From Hoeflea sp. (GTDB lineage: Bacteria > Pseudomonadota > Alphaproteobacteria > Rhizobiales > Rhizobiaceae), in contig JAHRFE010000029.1 in NCBI GenBank assembly GCA_019084245.1, forward strand, positions 124,001 through 188,000: a DNA stretch of 64,000 bases, written 5' to 3'. Below, in pieces: positions 54,519-63,397 of this stretch. Under the pieces are notes generated by a model, which saw only the letters and a program-made list of their open reading frames with translations, had not been told where the DNA came from and searched no databases. Position 1 is the stretch's first letter; each line of letters opens with the position of its first letter. The position numbers and the translations under genes are program-made.

Positions 54519-54672
54519 CTTATTCCCTCAGGCGGCAATTCGAATTCCGTCAACCGCCTTGCCGCGGCTCGTTCGCTGCCGGCTTCCAACCTGTTTTCTC
54601 AGACAGAGTGATCCGGAACGACCCAGCTTACGTAAGGGTACAGAGTCTTTGCAAGAAGGGAGACGGCCCGTA

Positions 54673-55701
54673 ATGAACAATCTCGGAGACCTGGAAATTT
54701 TTGCCCGCGTTGTCTCCGCCGGGTCCATGTCGGCGGCCGGCCGCGAGCTCGGTCTTTCTCCGGCAGTGGTCTCCAAGAGGCTTCGGCGTCTGGAAGACCG
54801 GCTCGGAACGCGGCTGATGCAGCGCACGACACGGCAGATTTCGCTGACCGAGGCGGGCCAGGGGTTTTACGAGCGGGTAGTTGCGATCCTGGCCGGGATC
54901 GAGGAGGCCGAGGCCTTTGTTTCCCGGCGGTCCGCGCTGGCAAGAGGCGTACTCAAGGTGTCCGCTCCGACGTCGTTCGGGCGCATGCACATTGCCCCCC
55001 ATATCAACGCCTTCATGCAGGCCAATCCGGATCTCGGCGTCAACCTGATGCTGCGCGATGAATTCGTCGACATCGTCGGTGATGGCTATGATCTGGCAAT
55101 CCGGATCGCGGAATTGAGCGATTCCAGCCTGGTGGCGCGCAAACTTGCGCCAGTTCGCCGGATTCTGGTCGCCGCGCCCAATTATCTGGAGCGGCATGGC
55201 GCCCCTGGCAGCATCGAGGAACTCGACAAGCACATCTGTCTCGCGCCACACAACAACGACCCGTGGAAGCTTGAGAGCCCGAATGGCCAGTTGATCCATC
55301 GCCCCATCGGACCGCTTCAAACCAATTCTAGCGAAGTGGTGCGGGAAGCGGTCATTGGCGGCGTCGGCATTGCCCTGCGCTCGACATGGGACATCGGGGC
55401 CGAACTGGCTGACGGGCGGCTTGTGCAGGTTCTTCCCGCCTATGAGGGCTCGCGCAACGTGGCCATTCACGCGGTCTATGCCAGCCGCCGGTTCCTGCCT
55501 GCCAAGGTGCGGCTGTTCATCGATTATCTGGCAGAGCTTTACGGCCCTACGCCCTATTGGGAAAATCCGATCCCCGAAACAGCGGTCGTGGCATCCGTCT
55601 CACCTTCCGGTGCTGGTCTTCAACACACTGGCAGGGCGCTGAATTCAGCAAAAAGCGGCAGCAACGAAAACCGCCCAAGTTCCTATGATGCGGCGGAATA
55701 G
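54673..55701 (+). CDS. LysR-family transcriptional regulator
   Basis: 342 residues. Helix-turn-helix LEIFARVVSAGSMSAAGRELGLSPAVVSKRLRRLEDRLG, then a substrate-binding domain of the CrgA/PtxR-like group (ARGVLKVSAPTSFGRMHIAPHINAFM, YDLAIRIAELSDSSLVARKLAPVRRILVAAPNYL). A C-terminal tail of about 35 polar residues exceeds the usual length near 300. Divergent from glcD, so it probably regulates glycolate oxidation (inference). Confidence 0.85.
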   Translation: MNNLGDLEIFARVVSAGSMSAAGRELGLSPAVVSKRLRRLEDRLGTRLMQRTTRQISLTEAGQGFYERVVAILAGIEEAEAFVSRRSALARGVLKVSAPTSFGRMHIAPHINAFMQANPDLGVNLMLRDEFVDIVGDGYDLAIRIAELSDSSLVARKLAPVRRILVAAPNYLERHGAPGSIEELDKHICLAPHNNDPWKLESPNGQLIHRPIGPLQTNSSEVVREAVIGGVGIALRSTWDIGAELADGRLVQVLPAYEGSRNVAIHAVYASRRFLPAKVRLFIDYLAELYGPTPYWENPIPETAVVASVSPSGAGLQHTGRALNSAKSGSNENRPSSYDAAE

Positions 55702-55847
55702 GGCTGTCGCGAGCCTTGGGAGCAGGCCATAGCAGACTTGCCGATTCCCGATCCGGACCAGGAAACTTGTCACAAACTGGATAATAATATTGACCACGTT
55801 TCCCGCCACTTGGTACGGTCCCACGGAGGGGGCGCCAGGAAACGTCA

Positions 55848-56675
55848 ATGACCACCGACATTTTTGCACGAATTGAGCACAGCCGAACCGCTGATGAAGT
55901 GGTTCATCAAATCGAGATCCTTGTGCTCGAGGGAATCCTGCGGGTCGGCGACAGGCTTCCAGGCGAGCGCGAACTTGCCAAGCAGTTTCATGTATCGCGG
56001 CCGATCCTGCGGGAGGCGCTCAAGGTTCTGGAGAGTCGGGGCCTGCTCAATACCCAGCATGGTGGCGGAACCTTTGTCGCCGACGTCATAGGCCAGGTCT
56101 TCACCCGGCCGGTGATGGAACTGATCGGCAGACACCAGAAAGCGACGCTCGATTACCTTGAATACCGGCGCGAGGTGGAAGGCGTCACCGTCGAATTCGC
56201 CGCCCGGCGCGCCACGGAAGCCGACAAGGCGCTGCTGACCCGCATCATCGGCGCCATGAAAGCGGCGCATCAGAAAGACGATTTCGAGGAAGAAGCAACG
56301 ATCGACGTGGAGTTCCACAGCGCCATCGGCGAGTGTGCGCACAACATCATCCTGCTGCACACCTTGCGCTCGTGCTACAGGCTGCTGGCGGAAGGCGTGT
56401 TCTACAACCGCGCCATGGTCTACAATCTTCCGGGCGCGCGCGAGAAACTGCTCGAACAGCACGTGGCGATCTACGACGCCGTGATGGCGGGCAACCCGGA
56501 TTCGGGGCGCCGCGCCGCGCAGGCCCATATCGATTTCGTCGCCAGGGCGATGATGGACGCCGAGCGCTCGGGCGACTGGGAACGGGTGTCCCAGCTTCGC
56601 CTGCAACAACGCGCTCCCGATCTTTCGGGCGCCAGCACGAAAGCCAGAATGAAACAACCGGAGGCCGCAGATTGA
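55848..56675 (+). CDS. FadR-subfamily GntR regulator, LldR/GlcC-like
   Basis: 275 residues. GntR winged helix: EILVLEGILRVGDRLPGERELAKQFHVSRPILREALKVLESRGLLNTQHGGGTFV. C-terminal FCD ligand domain with DVEFHSAIGECAHN and HVAIYDAVMAGNPDSGRRAAQAHIDF, whose Asp/His residues bind metal. Members respond to lactate or glycolate. It precedes lutABC, whose start overlaps or nearly touches its stop, so it is the likely regulator of L-lactate use. Confidence 0.87.
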   Translation: MTTDIFARIEHSRTADEVVHQIEILVLEGILRVGDRLPGERELAKQFHVSRPILREALKVLESRGLLNTQHGGGTFVADVIGQVFTRPVMELIGRHQKATLDYLEYRREVEGVTVEFAARRATEADKALLTRIIGAMKAAHQKDDFEEEATIDVEFHSAIGECAHNIILLHTLRSCYRLLAEGVFYNRAMVYNLPGAREKLLEQHVAIYDAVMAGNPDSGRRAAQAHIDFVARAMMDAERSGDWERVSQLRLQQRAPDLSGASTKARMKQPEAAD

Positions 56676-56689
56676 CGTCGAGTGAGAAC

Positions 56690-57457
56690 ATGGCTGCCCG
56701 GCAGCCGCGCGTGGGGCTTTTCGCGACCTGCCTGGTCGATCTGTTCCGGCCGTCCGTTGGCTTTGCAAGCGCCAAACTGTTGCAGGACGCCGGCTGCGAG
56801 GTGCATGTGCCGGTGGCGCAGACATGCTGCGGCCAGCCGGCCTACAACACCGGCGACAGGGCCGACACGCGGGAAATCGCCGAACAGGTGATCGAGGCCT
56901 TCGAGGGGTTCGATTTCGTGGTCGCGCCGTCCGGGTCCTGCGCCTCGATGCTGAAGAAGCACTATCCAGGCCTGTTTGCGGGTGACGCCGCCTGGGAAGA
57001 GCGAGCCGAGCGCTTTTCCCAAAAGTGCCACGAACTGATCTCGTTTCTCACCGACGTGATGATGGTGCGCGACACCGGCGCCTCGCTTGACGCGAAGATC
57101 ACCTACCATGATTCCTGCTCGGGTCTGCGCGAGCTCGGCATCAAGGAGCAGCCGCGCAAGCTGCTCGCCAAGGTCAGCGGCCTGGAACTCCAGGAAATGA
57201 AGGACTCCGACGTCTGCTGCGGCTTCGGCGGAACCTTCTGCATCAAGTATTCCGATATCTCGAACGCCATCGTCACCAAGAAGGTCGGCAATATCGATGC
57301 CTCCGGGGCAGACATGCTGCTGGCCGGCGATGTCGGCTGTTTGATGAACATGGCCGGCAAGCTGAAGCGCCAGGGGTCCAGTGTGGAAGTCCGCCACATT
57401 GCCGAAGTATTGGCCGGCATGACCAGCCAGCCGCCGATTGCCGGAAGCGGCAAATAG
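56690..57457 (+). CDS. lutA: L-lactate utilization protein LutA (Fe-S oxidoreductase)
   Basis: 255 residues with two CCG domains: VAQTCCGQPAYNTGD and DVCCGFGGTFCIKYSDIS, plus a conserved YHDSCSGLRELGI, giving the Cys set of LutA/YkgE. Works with LutB and LutC to oxidise L-lactate to pyruvate. ATG 56690 is chosen; an in-frame TTG at 56672 overlapping the GntR stop is also possible. Confidence 0.92.
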   Translation: MAARQPRVGLFATCLVDLFRPSVGFASAKLLQDAGCEVHVPVAQTCCGQPAYNTGDRADTREIAEQVIEAFEGFDFVVAPSGSCASMLKKHYPGLFAGDAAWEERAERFSQKCHELISFLTDVMMVRDTGASLDAKITYHDSCSGLRELGIKEQPRKLLAKVSGLELQEMKDSDVCCGFGGTFCIKYSDISNAIVTKKVGNIDASGADMLLAGDVGCLMNMAGKLKRQGSSVEVRHIAEVLAGMTSQPPIAGSGK

Positions 57458-57478
57458 GCGGGACACAGGAGACAATCG

Positions 57479-58915
57479 ATGGAACTCGCCGCCAAACACT
57501 TCAAGGCCAGCGCCGCCAAGGCGCTCGTAGACGTGCAGCTGCAGAAGGCGCTCGGCAATGTCGAGAAGGGCTTCATCGGCAAGCGCCAGAAGGCCGCCGA
57601 CGCTTTGCCCGAGTTCGACGCGCTCCGCGACAATGCCCGCGACATCAAGAACCACGTTCTGGCTCACCTCGACCTCTATCTTGAGGAATACGAGCGCAAT
57701 GTGATCGCGTCGGGCGGAACCGTGCATTGGGCGGAAACCGCCGAGGATGCGCGCCGCATCGTGCTCGACATCTGCCAGAAGGCGGGCGCCCGCACGGTGA
57801 CCAAGGGCAAGTCGATGATCACCGAGGAGATCGCGCTCAATGATCACCTGTCCGCCAACGGCATCGAGCCGGTGGAAACGGATCTGGGCGAATACATCAT
57901 CCAGTTGCGCGGCGAATATCCGAGCCACATCATCGCGCCGGCGGTGCATCTCAACAAGGAACAGGTCGAGGGCGATTTCCGCCGGGTGCACACGCATCTG
58001 CCCGAAGGCCGCGACCTGAGCGAACCGGTGGCGCTGCTGGGCGAGGCCCGCGATGTGTTGCGCCAGCGCTATTTCGCCGCCGATGTCGGCATAACCGGCG
58101 CGAATTTCCTGATCGCCGAAACCGGAACCTCGGTGATCGTCACCAATGAAGGCAATGGCGACCTCACCCAGACGCTGGGCAAGGTGCATGTTGTGGTCGC
58201 CTCGATCGAGAAGATCGTGCCGACGCTCGAGGATACCTCGCAGATCCTGAGGGTGCTGGCGCGCTCGGCGACGGGGCAGGATATGAGCGTCTACACCACG
58301 TTTTCCACCGGGCCGAAACGCACTGAAGACCCGGACGGGCCGGACCAATATCACGTCGTGCTGCTCGACAATGGCCGCTCGGCGATGCTCGGCACCGAGT
58401 ATCAGGACATGCTCCGCTGCATCCGCTGCGGCGCCTGCATGAACCATTGCCCGGTCTATCACGCGGTCGGCGGCCACGCCTATGGCTCGGTCTATCCCGG
58501 CCCGATGGGCGCGGTGCTGACGCCGTCATTGAACGGCATCGAGGAGACAGGGCAACTGCCCAATGCGTCGACCTTCTGCGGCCGCTGCGAGGCGGTATGC
58601 CCGATGCGGATTCCGCTGCCCAAGATGATGCGGCATTGGCGCGAGCGGGAGTTCGAGCGCAATCTGACGCCTTTGACCGCACGCTACGGCCTCAAGTTCT
58701 GGGCCTTTTTCGCCAAGCGGCCGAAGCTCTACCGCCTCGCGGTGTCGTTCGGCGTGCCCTTGCTGTCGCTGTTCGGCGGTTCGTCGCGGCGCTTTCACAG
58801 CCTGCCGTTCGCCCGCGGCTGGACCCGCCACCGCGACCTGCCCGCGCCCGAGGGCCGCACCTTCCTGCAGGCCTGGGCTCAGCGTGAAGCGCTCAAGCAG
58901 GAGCCGGGACAATGA
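57479..58915 (+). CDS. lutB: L-lactate utilization iron-sulfur protein LutB
   Basis: 478 residues. N-terminal LUD domain (about 60-300, KGKSMITEEIALNDHL, GANFLIAETGTSVIVTNEGN) followed by two 4Fe-4S motifs, CIRCGACMNHCPVY and FCGRCEAVCPM, and a C-terminal DUF3390-type segment. Predicted electron-transfer core of the LutABC lactate dehydrogenase. 21 bases after lutA, four-base overlap with lutC. Confidence 0.94.
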   Translation: MELAAKHFKASAAKALVDVQLQKALGNVEKGFIGKRQKAADALPEFDALRDNARDIKNHVLAHLDLYLEEYERNVIASGGTVHWAETAEDARRIVLDICQKAGARTVTKGKSMITEEIALNDHLSANGIEPVETDLGEYIIQLRGEYPSHIIAPAVHLNKEQVEGDFRRVHTHLPEGRDLSEPVALLGEARDVLRQRYFAADVGITGANFLIAETGTSVIVTNEGNGDLTQTLGKVHVVVASIEKIVPTLEDTSQILRVLARSATGQDMSVYTTFSTGPKRTEDPDGPDQYHVVLLDNGRSAMLGTEYQDMLRCIRCGACMNHCPVYHAVGGHAYGSVYPGPMGAVLTPSLNGIEETGQLPNASTFCGRCEAVCPMRIPLPKMMRHWREREFERNLTPLTARYGLKFWAFFAKRPKLYRLAVSFGVPLLSLFGGSSRRFHSLPFARGWTRHRDLPAPEGRTFLQAWAQREALKQEPGQ

Positions 58916-59583
58916 GCAGCCGCGAGACCGTGCTCGGCAAGATCCGGGCCTCGATCGGGGTCTCGGGCGCGGATGAGGCCCGCAAGACCACCGTGGCCGC
59001 ACGACTTGAGCAAACGCCCACCGGCGTCATCCCTGCAAGAGCCCAGCTTCCCGCAGCCGGGCAGCTGGAGCTGTTTTGCGCGATGGCGGTCCAGTTTGGT
59101 GCAACCGTCACTCGGGTGAACGACTATCAAGCGGTGCCGGCCGAAGTCAGCACGTATTTGCGCGCCCGCAACCTGCCGTCCGAAATCCGGATGGGCGCCG
59201 ATGAGCGCCTGGCGAACGCAAGCTGGAGTTCGGAGAAGAACCTCGAAGTGCGCCACGGCGCGTCCGACGGCGGCGACCTGGCGGGCGTCAGCCACGCAAT
59301 GGCGGGCATTGCCGAAACCGGGACGCTGGCCCTGCTTTCCGGTCCCGCCAATCCGACAACCATCAATTTCCTGCCGGAACATCACATCGTGGTGCTCAAG
59401 GCCGACGACATCAAGGGCGACATGGAAAGCGTCTGGGCGATGCTGCGCAAGGATATGGGCAAGGGCGTCATGCCGCGCGCCCTCAATCTGATTACCGGAC
59501 CATCCCGCTCGGGCGACATCGAACAGACCATCATCCTGGGAGCCCACGGACCCAGGGCGCTGCATATTGTGATTGTTGATTAG
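58912..59583 (+). CDS. lutC: L-lactate utilization protein LutC
   Basis: 223 residues with a LUD domain: GIAETGTLALLSGPANPTTINFLPEHHIVVLKADDI and NLITGPSRSGDIEQTIILGAHGPRALHIVIVD. Completes LutABC. Starts within the lutB stop (ATGA). The 3' end overlaps the convergent MOSC gene by four bases. Confidence 0.92.
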   Translation: MSSRETVLGKIRASIGVSGADEARKTTVAARLEQTPTGVIPARAQLPAAGQLELFCAMAVQFGATVTRVNDYQAVPAEVSTYLRARNLPSEIRMGADERLANASWSSEKNLEVRHGASDGGDLAGVSHAMAGIAETGTLALLSGPANPTTINFLPEHHIVVLKADDIKGDMESVWAMLRKDMGKGVMPRALNLITGPSRSGDIEQTIILGAHGPRALHIVIVD

Positions 59584-60284
59584 GCCGGCCCTGCAAGACG
59601 CGCGGACGTATCCTCGCGGTCCTCGCGGTTGGCCTTGCGCCTGAAGGCGTCCGCCCACCCCGATGCCAGTTGCGGCAGTTCCGCCAGTTGCGCCGCCGTC
59701 TTGCGGTCGATACTGGCGCCGAGACGGGCGCGTGTCACGCGCTCCACGGTCCACCCGGGGTTGGGGCAACGGATGCGCTCGATGGTGTCTCCGACCCCGA
59801 CCAGGCCGGGTTCGAGCACCCGGTAATACCAGCCGGTGCGGGCCGTCTCCTGAAACAATGCAGCCATCGTTATTATGCCGGTATGGGCATTGAGTTTCCA
59901 GCAAGGCTGACGCCCCTGCGACACTTCCACGATCGCTGATCCGAGCCGGAATACATCGCCGATGCACAGATCTGCTTCGGTGATTCCGAGTGTCGCGATG
60001 TTTTCGCCAAACTGGCCCGGCCCGAAATCCTGCGCCGGATCGCCAAGCTCCGACCGCCAGGCGGCATAATGGTCCGCGGCATAATGATGGACCGCCTTGT
60101 CGGGACCGCCATGCACCTTCAGATCGGCTTGCGAATCCATCTCGAACCCGTCCCGTCCCAGGTCCTGGGGACCTTCGACCGGCTCCTTGGCGATCGCCGA
60201 GCCAGGCTTTCCGGGCCAGGGGTGGCGGACCTGCCCCATGTAAAGCCCGACGACCCGGGCGCTGATTTCAGGTGTGTGGTTCAT
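59580..60284 (-). CDS. MOSC domain protein, YiiM-like
   Basis: 234 residues of the MOSC family (molybdenum cofactor sulfurase C-terminal): GRDGFEMDSQADLKVHGGPDKAVHHYAADHYAAW, FGENIATLGITEADLCIGDVFRLG and VSQGRQPCWKLN with the conserved Cys, as in YiiM. YiiM-type proteins reduce N-hydroxylated substrates with molybdenum cofactor. The ATG overlaps the upstream MarR stop by four bases, so the two are cotranscribed. Confidence 0.85.
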   Translation of the reverse strand: MNHTPEISARVVGLYMGQVRHPWPGKPGSAIAKEPVEGPQDLGRDGFEMDSQADLKVHGGPDKAVHHYAADHYAAWRSELGDPAQDFGPGQFGENIATLGITEADLCIGDVFRLGSAIVEVSQGRQPCWKLNAHTGIITMAALFQETARTGWYYRVLEPGLVGVGDTIERIRCPNPGWTVERVTRARLGASIDRKTAAQLAELPQLASGWADAFRRKANREDREDTSARLAGPA

Positions 60285-60832
60285 CCTGCGGTCTCATATT
60301 CGTGGCAGATCTGCCCGGTCTCGGCAGGCTGCAAATTGACGGCCAGAAGCTGGCAATAGCCCCCTGCCCCCAGCTTCAGATGATGGCGGCAGGTGCGGCA
60401 AATACCGAACGCCTTGCCGCCTCGCGCCGTGATCAGGTCCCGCAACACGGTATCGAGGCCAAGTTCGAGCGCTGCCGCACTCTCGGGCGGAAGAGCGGTG
60501 AGCACCTGATCGAGCATCTTTTGCGCCGACGCCAGCGCATGTCCGGACTCGGTCACCTCGAACGAGATGCTGCGCCGGTCACTTTCCGAACGGAACTCCG
60601 TCACAAGCCCCTTTCGCTCGAGCGCCCGCAATGTCTGGGAAACCGTCCCACGTGTCGAACCGGAGTAGGCAGCGACGTGGGATGGAGCTCGGGAAAACCG
60701 GTTGGCCCGATCCAGATAGGTCAGCGCCGTCATTTGCGCAGGGTTCAGATCCTCCGCCCAGTCCTCCGCCTCGGAGAGCTTGGCGAGCCGTTCGATCAGG
60801 GCGCGGATTCGCTGGGGCATTGCTGTGGCCAT
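60281..60832 (-). CDS. MarR-family regulator with a Cys-rich C-terminal extension
   Basis: 183 residues from ATG 60832. MarR winged helix (LNPAQMTALTYLDRANRFSRAPSHVAAYSGSTRGTVSQTLRALERKGLVTEFRSESDRRSISFEVTESG), then a C-terminal extension with C-x2-C-x11-C-x15-C (ICRTCRHH, GGYCQLL, QICHEYE) that could bind zinc or an iron-sulfur cluster. A longer start at 60853 would run into the operator. It precedes the MOSC gene and diverges from a secreted protein gene. Confidence 0.85.
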   Translation of the reverse strand: MATAMPQRIRALIERLAKLSEAEDWAEDLNPAQMTALTYLDRANRFSRAPSHVAAYSGSTRGTVSQTLRALERKGLVTEFRSESDRRSISFEVTESGHALASAQKMLDQVLTALPPESAAALELGLDTVLRDLITARGGKAFGICRTCRHHLKLGAGGYCQLLAVNLQPAETGQICHEYETAG

Positions 60833-60840
60833 GGCAAGAT

Positions 60841-60887
60841 AGTAGCGAGTCAAAACATTTCTTGCAATAGTTTCGAGTCGCTACTAT
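60841..60887. promoter_or_regulatory. large inverted-repeat operator between MarR and secreted protein genes
   Basis: TAGTAGCGAGTCAAAAC (60841-60857) and the reverse complement of 60871-60887 (TAGTAGCGACTCGAAAC) match at 15 of 17 positions, the outer 9 exactly, with a 13-base spacer. The site covers the region where both divergent promoters should lie, so it is a good candidate MarR autoregulatory operator. Confidence 0.75.
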
Positions 60888-60919
60888 TCTAGCCTCGTAC
60901 GAACCTGAAGGAGACCATC

Positions 60920-61666
60920 ATGAAAATCCTGCTCACACTGGCGCTGCTCGGCGCCTCGGTCGGCTCTGCGGCGGCGGACGCAAACCATGCCATCGACGCA
61001 GACGGGGCGATCCGGTCCAAAGCTGACAGCTCCGTGACGCCTGCGTTTGACATTCTCGCGGCCCACGCTCACCGGGACGGCAATTCGATCACGTTTCACA
61101 TGACAACCGGCGGGACCGCCGGGGCGGAGAAGCCCGCAGCACAGGGCGGGCTCGCGGGTGCGCCGGTCTGGTCCTATGTCTGGCCGACTTCGCTTGACCC
61201 GGCGACGGTCGGTTTTGAGGGCAAGAGCGGAATTCTGGCGCTTGCCGCCACGAGCCATCCGGATTTCGACGACACGCCGCTTTATGACGAGAACGGAGAC
61301 GGCGACATGGCCAATGATGGCGAAGAATGGCACAGTCATTGGGTGGTGCTTGCGCCGAACGAAGCCTGCGGGCCGGGCGCGCTGTCGGTGCGTGACATCG
61401 GCGAGAACGAAACACCCATTCTGCCTGCGACATGGCCGGGACTTCCGCTGTTCATCGACAGCCCGGGCTTCGAGCCGGTGTTTGACGGTCCGGAAATCGC
61501 AGTCTCGGTCGTATTCGCCGATCCCGATGCGGCAACCGGCGCCTCGTTCGACGGGGTAACCGCGGCGTTGAAGGTCAACGCCAATGTTCACGCACCGTTG
61601 CTGTGCGTGACCGATGTCTTCGACGTGGCTTCCGGCAATCTCAGCCTGCCCGGCAAGATCAACTGA
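60920..61666 (+). CDS. secreted protein of unknown function
   Basis: 248 residues with a signal peptide (MKILLTLALLGASVGSAAA). The mature protein is beta-rich and acidic: FDILAAHAHRDGNSITFHMTTGG, VWSYVWPTSLDPATVGFEG, HPDFDDTPLYDENGDGDMANDGEEWHSHWVVL (a D-x-N-x-D-x-D EF-hand-like calcium loop) and CGPGALSVRDIG. I recognise no named family. GAAGGAG precedes the ATG. Divergent from the MarR gene across a strong operator, so probably repressed by it. Confidence 0.65.
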   Translation: MKILLTLALLGASVGSAAADANHAIDADGAIRSKADSSVTPAFDILAAHAHRDGNSITFHMTTGGTAGAEKPAAQGGLAGAPVWSYVWPTSLDPATVGFEGKSGILALAATSHPDFDDTPLYDENGDGDMANDGEEWHSHWVVLAPNEACGPGALSVRDIGENETPILPATWPGLPLFIDSPGFEPVFDGPEIAVSVVFADPDAATGASFDGVTAALKVNANVHAPLLCVTDVFDVASGNLSLPGKIN

Positions 61667-61837
61667 TACATGGTGCGATCGAACGGGACCGCTTGAACGC
61701 CAAGAGACATTCATTGACCCGGACCATGGCGATGCCCCAGTCCGGACCCGGCGCGAGATCATGCGGCGGGTCCGGGCAAGTTGACGCGCGCAAAAAATTG
61801 CGGCTTTGTCTGCTCTTCCTCGTTGGAGTCTGCCAAA

Positions 61838-62476
61838 TTGCCTGTATCACCCGAGTATTTTGCCGCTTTCGTTGTCGCCAGCATCGTGCTCCTGGTGATT
61901 CCCGGCCCGACCATCATCATGGTCATCACCCAGGCCCTGGCGCATGGCCGCAAGGTCGCCTTCGCCAGCGTGATGGGCGTCGGGCTTGGCGATCTGGTTG
62001 CGACCTCGCTGTCGATTGCCGGCGCCGGCGCGTTGCTGGCCGCATCGGCCTCGCTCTTCCAGGCGCTGAAATTTGTCGGCGCCGCCTATCTGATCTGGAT
62101 CGGCTACAAGATGTGGCGGGCGCCGGTGCGCATTCCCGACATGCAGGATTCCGACCTGCCAACCGGGTCGGGGCGGCCTGCTGTCATTTTCCGCGATTCG
62201 TTTCTGATCACGGCGCTCAATCCCAAGGGCATCCTGTTTTTCGTGGCCTTCGTGCCGCAATTCATCGACCCCGCCCTGTCTTACGCGCCGCAGGCAGCGC
62301 TCTATGTGCTGACCTTCACGGTGCTCGGCATTCTCAATGCGGCGATGTTCGCGTTCCTGGCCGCCGGCGCCCGGAAGACCATCCGCCGCCCGCAGTTGAT
62401 GAAGGCCGCGATGCGGACCGGCGGATCGCTGTTGATGATGGCCGGCGTCGCCGCAGCCCTGACCCGGCGCGCCTGA
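61838..62476 (+). CDS. LysE family translocator
   Basis: About 212 residues from a TTG start (GGAG ten bases upstream; the longer frame from 61781 adds a non-homologous leader). Six transmembrane helices with the LysE/RhtB signature PGPTIIMVITQALAHGRKVAFASVMGVGLGD and FLITALNPKGILFFVAFVPQF. Exports amino acids or homoserine lactone-like compounds; substrate unknown. Confidence 0.87.
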   Translation: MPVSPEYFAAFVVASIVLLVIPGPTIIMVITQALAHGRKVAFASVMGVGLGDLVATSLSIAGAGALLAASASLFQALKFVGAAYLIWIGYKMWRAPVRIPDMQDSDLPTGSGRPAVIFRDSFLITALNPKGILFFVAFVPQFIDPALSYAPQAALYVLTFTVLGILNAAMFAFLAAGARKTIRRPQLMKAAMRTGGSLLMMAGVAAALTRRA

Positions 62477-62519
62477 TCAAGCCCTCTTGCGACCTGCACC
62501 ACCGCGAAAGACGACAGAG

Positions 62520-63254
62520 ATGCGCGCCAATTACAAACTGCAACGGCTTTACCTCGATGCACCGCTCGCGCCGGGTGAGCCCGTGCCGCTGGGCAAGGAC
62601 CAGGCGCATTATTTGTTGAGCGTGCTACGGCTCGGAGATGGCGCGCAGCTGCTCGCCTTCAATGGCCGCGACGGCGAATTTGCCGCCACGCTTCGCCCCT
62701 CCGGCAAGAAGGCAGCGGCGCTCGAAATCGGCGCACAGACCCGGGAGCAACCTCCCCGCTCGCGGCTGGACTTCCTGTTCGCCCCGCTCAAGGTCGGCCG
62801 GCTCGACTATCTGGTGCAGAAGGCCACGGAAATGGGTGTGGGCCGGATCACACCGGTGTTCACCGACCATACGCAACTGCACAAGGTCAATGCTGCCCGG
62901 CTTGAGGCAAACATCCTCGAAGCCGCCGAGCAGTGCGGCAACCTGGCCATCCCCGATCTCGGGGAAGCGGTGAAGCTTGAAGCGCTGCTGGCCGATTGGG
63001 ATCCGGCGCGGAGGATCATCTTCTGCAATGAAAGCCAGGCCGGCAACAATCCTTCCGCTGCGCTTTCGGCCATCACCGAGCGCGATCTGGCGCTTCTGGT
63101 CGGGCCTGAAGGCGGGTTCTCCGAGCGGGAACGGGCGATGCTGACGGCCCTGCCCTTCGTCACGCCGATTCCGCTCGGGCCGCGCATCCTCAGGGCGGAT
63201 ACCGCCGCCGTGGCGGCCTTGACCGCGGTGCAGATGACGATCGGCGACTGGTAG
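62520..63254 (+). CDS. rsmE: 16S rRNA (uracil(1498)-N(3))-methyltransferase
   Basis: 244 residues of the SPOUT class. N-terminal PUA-like domain (LYLDAPLAPGEPVPLGKDQAHYLLSVLRLGDG), QKATEMGVGRITPV, and the trefoil-knot SAM site with LLVGPEGGFSERERAML and PLGPRILRADTAAVAAL. Methylates U1498 in the decoding site. ATG 62520 begins MRANYKLQR. Confidence 0.94.
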   Translation: MRANYKLQRLYLDAPLAPGEPVPLGKDQAHYLLSVLRLGDGAQLLAFNGRDGEFAATLRPSGKKAAALEIGAQTREQPPRSRLDFLFAPLKVGRLDYLVQKATEMGVGRITPVFTDHTQLHKVNAARLEANILEAAEQCGNLAIPDLGEAVKLEALLADWDPARRIIFCNESQAGNNPSAALSAITERDLALLVGPEGGFSERERAMLTALPFVTPIPLGPRILRADTAAVAALTAVQMTIGDW

Positions 63255-63397
63255 GAGTGCAAGCGCCCGTTCACATCAATCTTCTTTGATGGAACGATCA
63301 GGCATTTTCGCTTGCATGGCGGACCGGTTCCGGTCCAAGCAGCATCAGCATGCGAGGTTTGAACCCGCGGCAATGACCAGACGATAAAGGGCCGGAT

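Noticed and set aside
56471-58477. 668-codon open frame on the minus strand opposite lutAB
   Set aside because: Shadow of lutA/lutB and the GntR gene; its composition is that of a reverse-complement frame.
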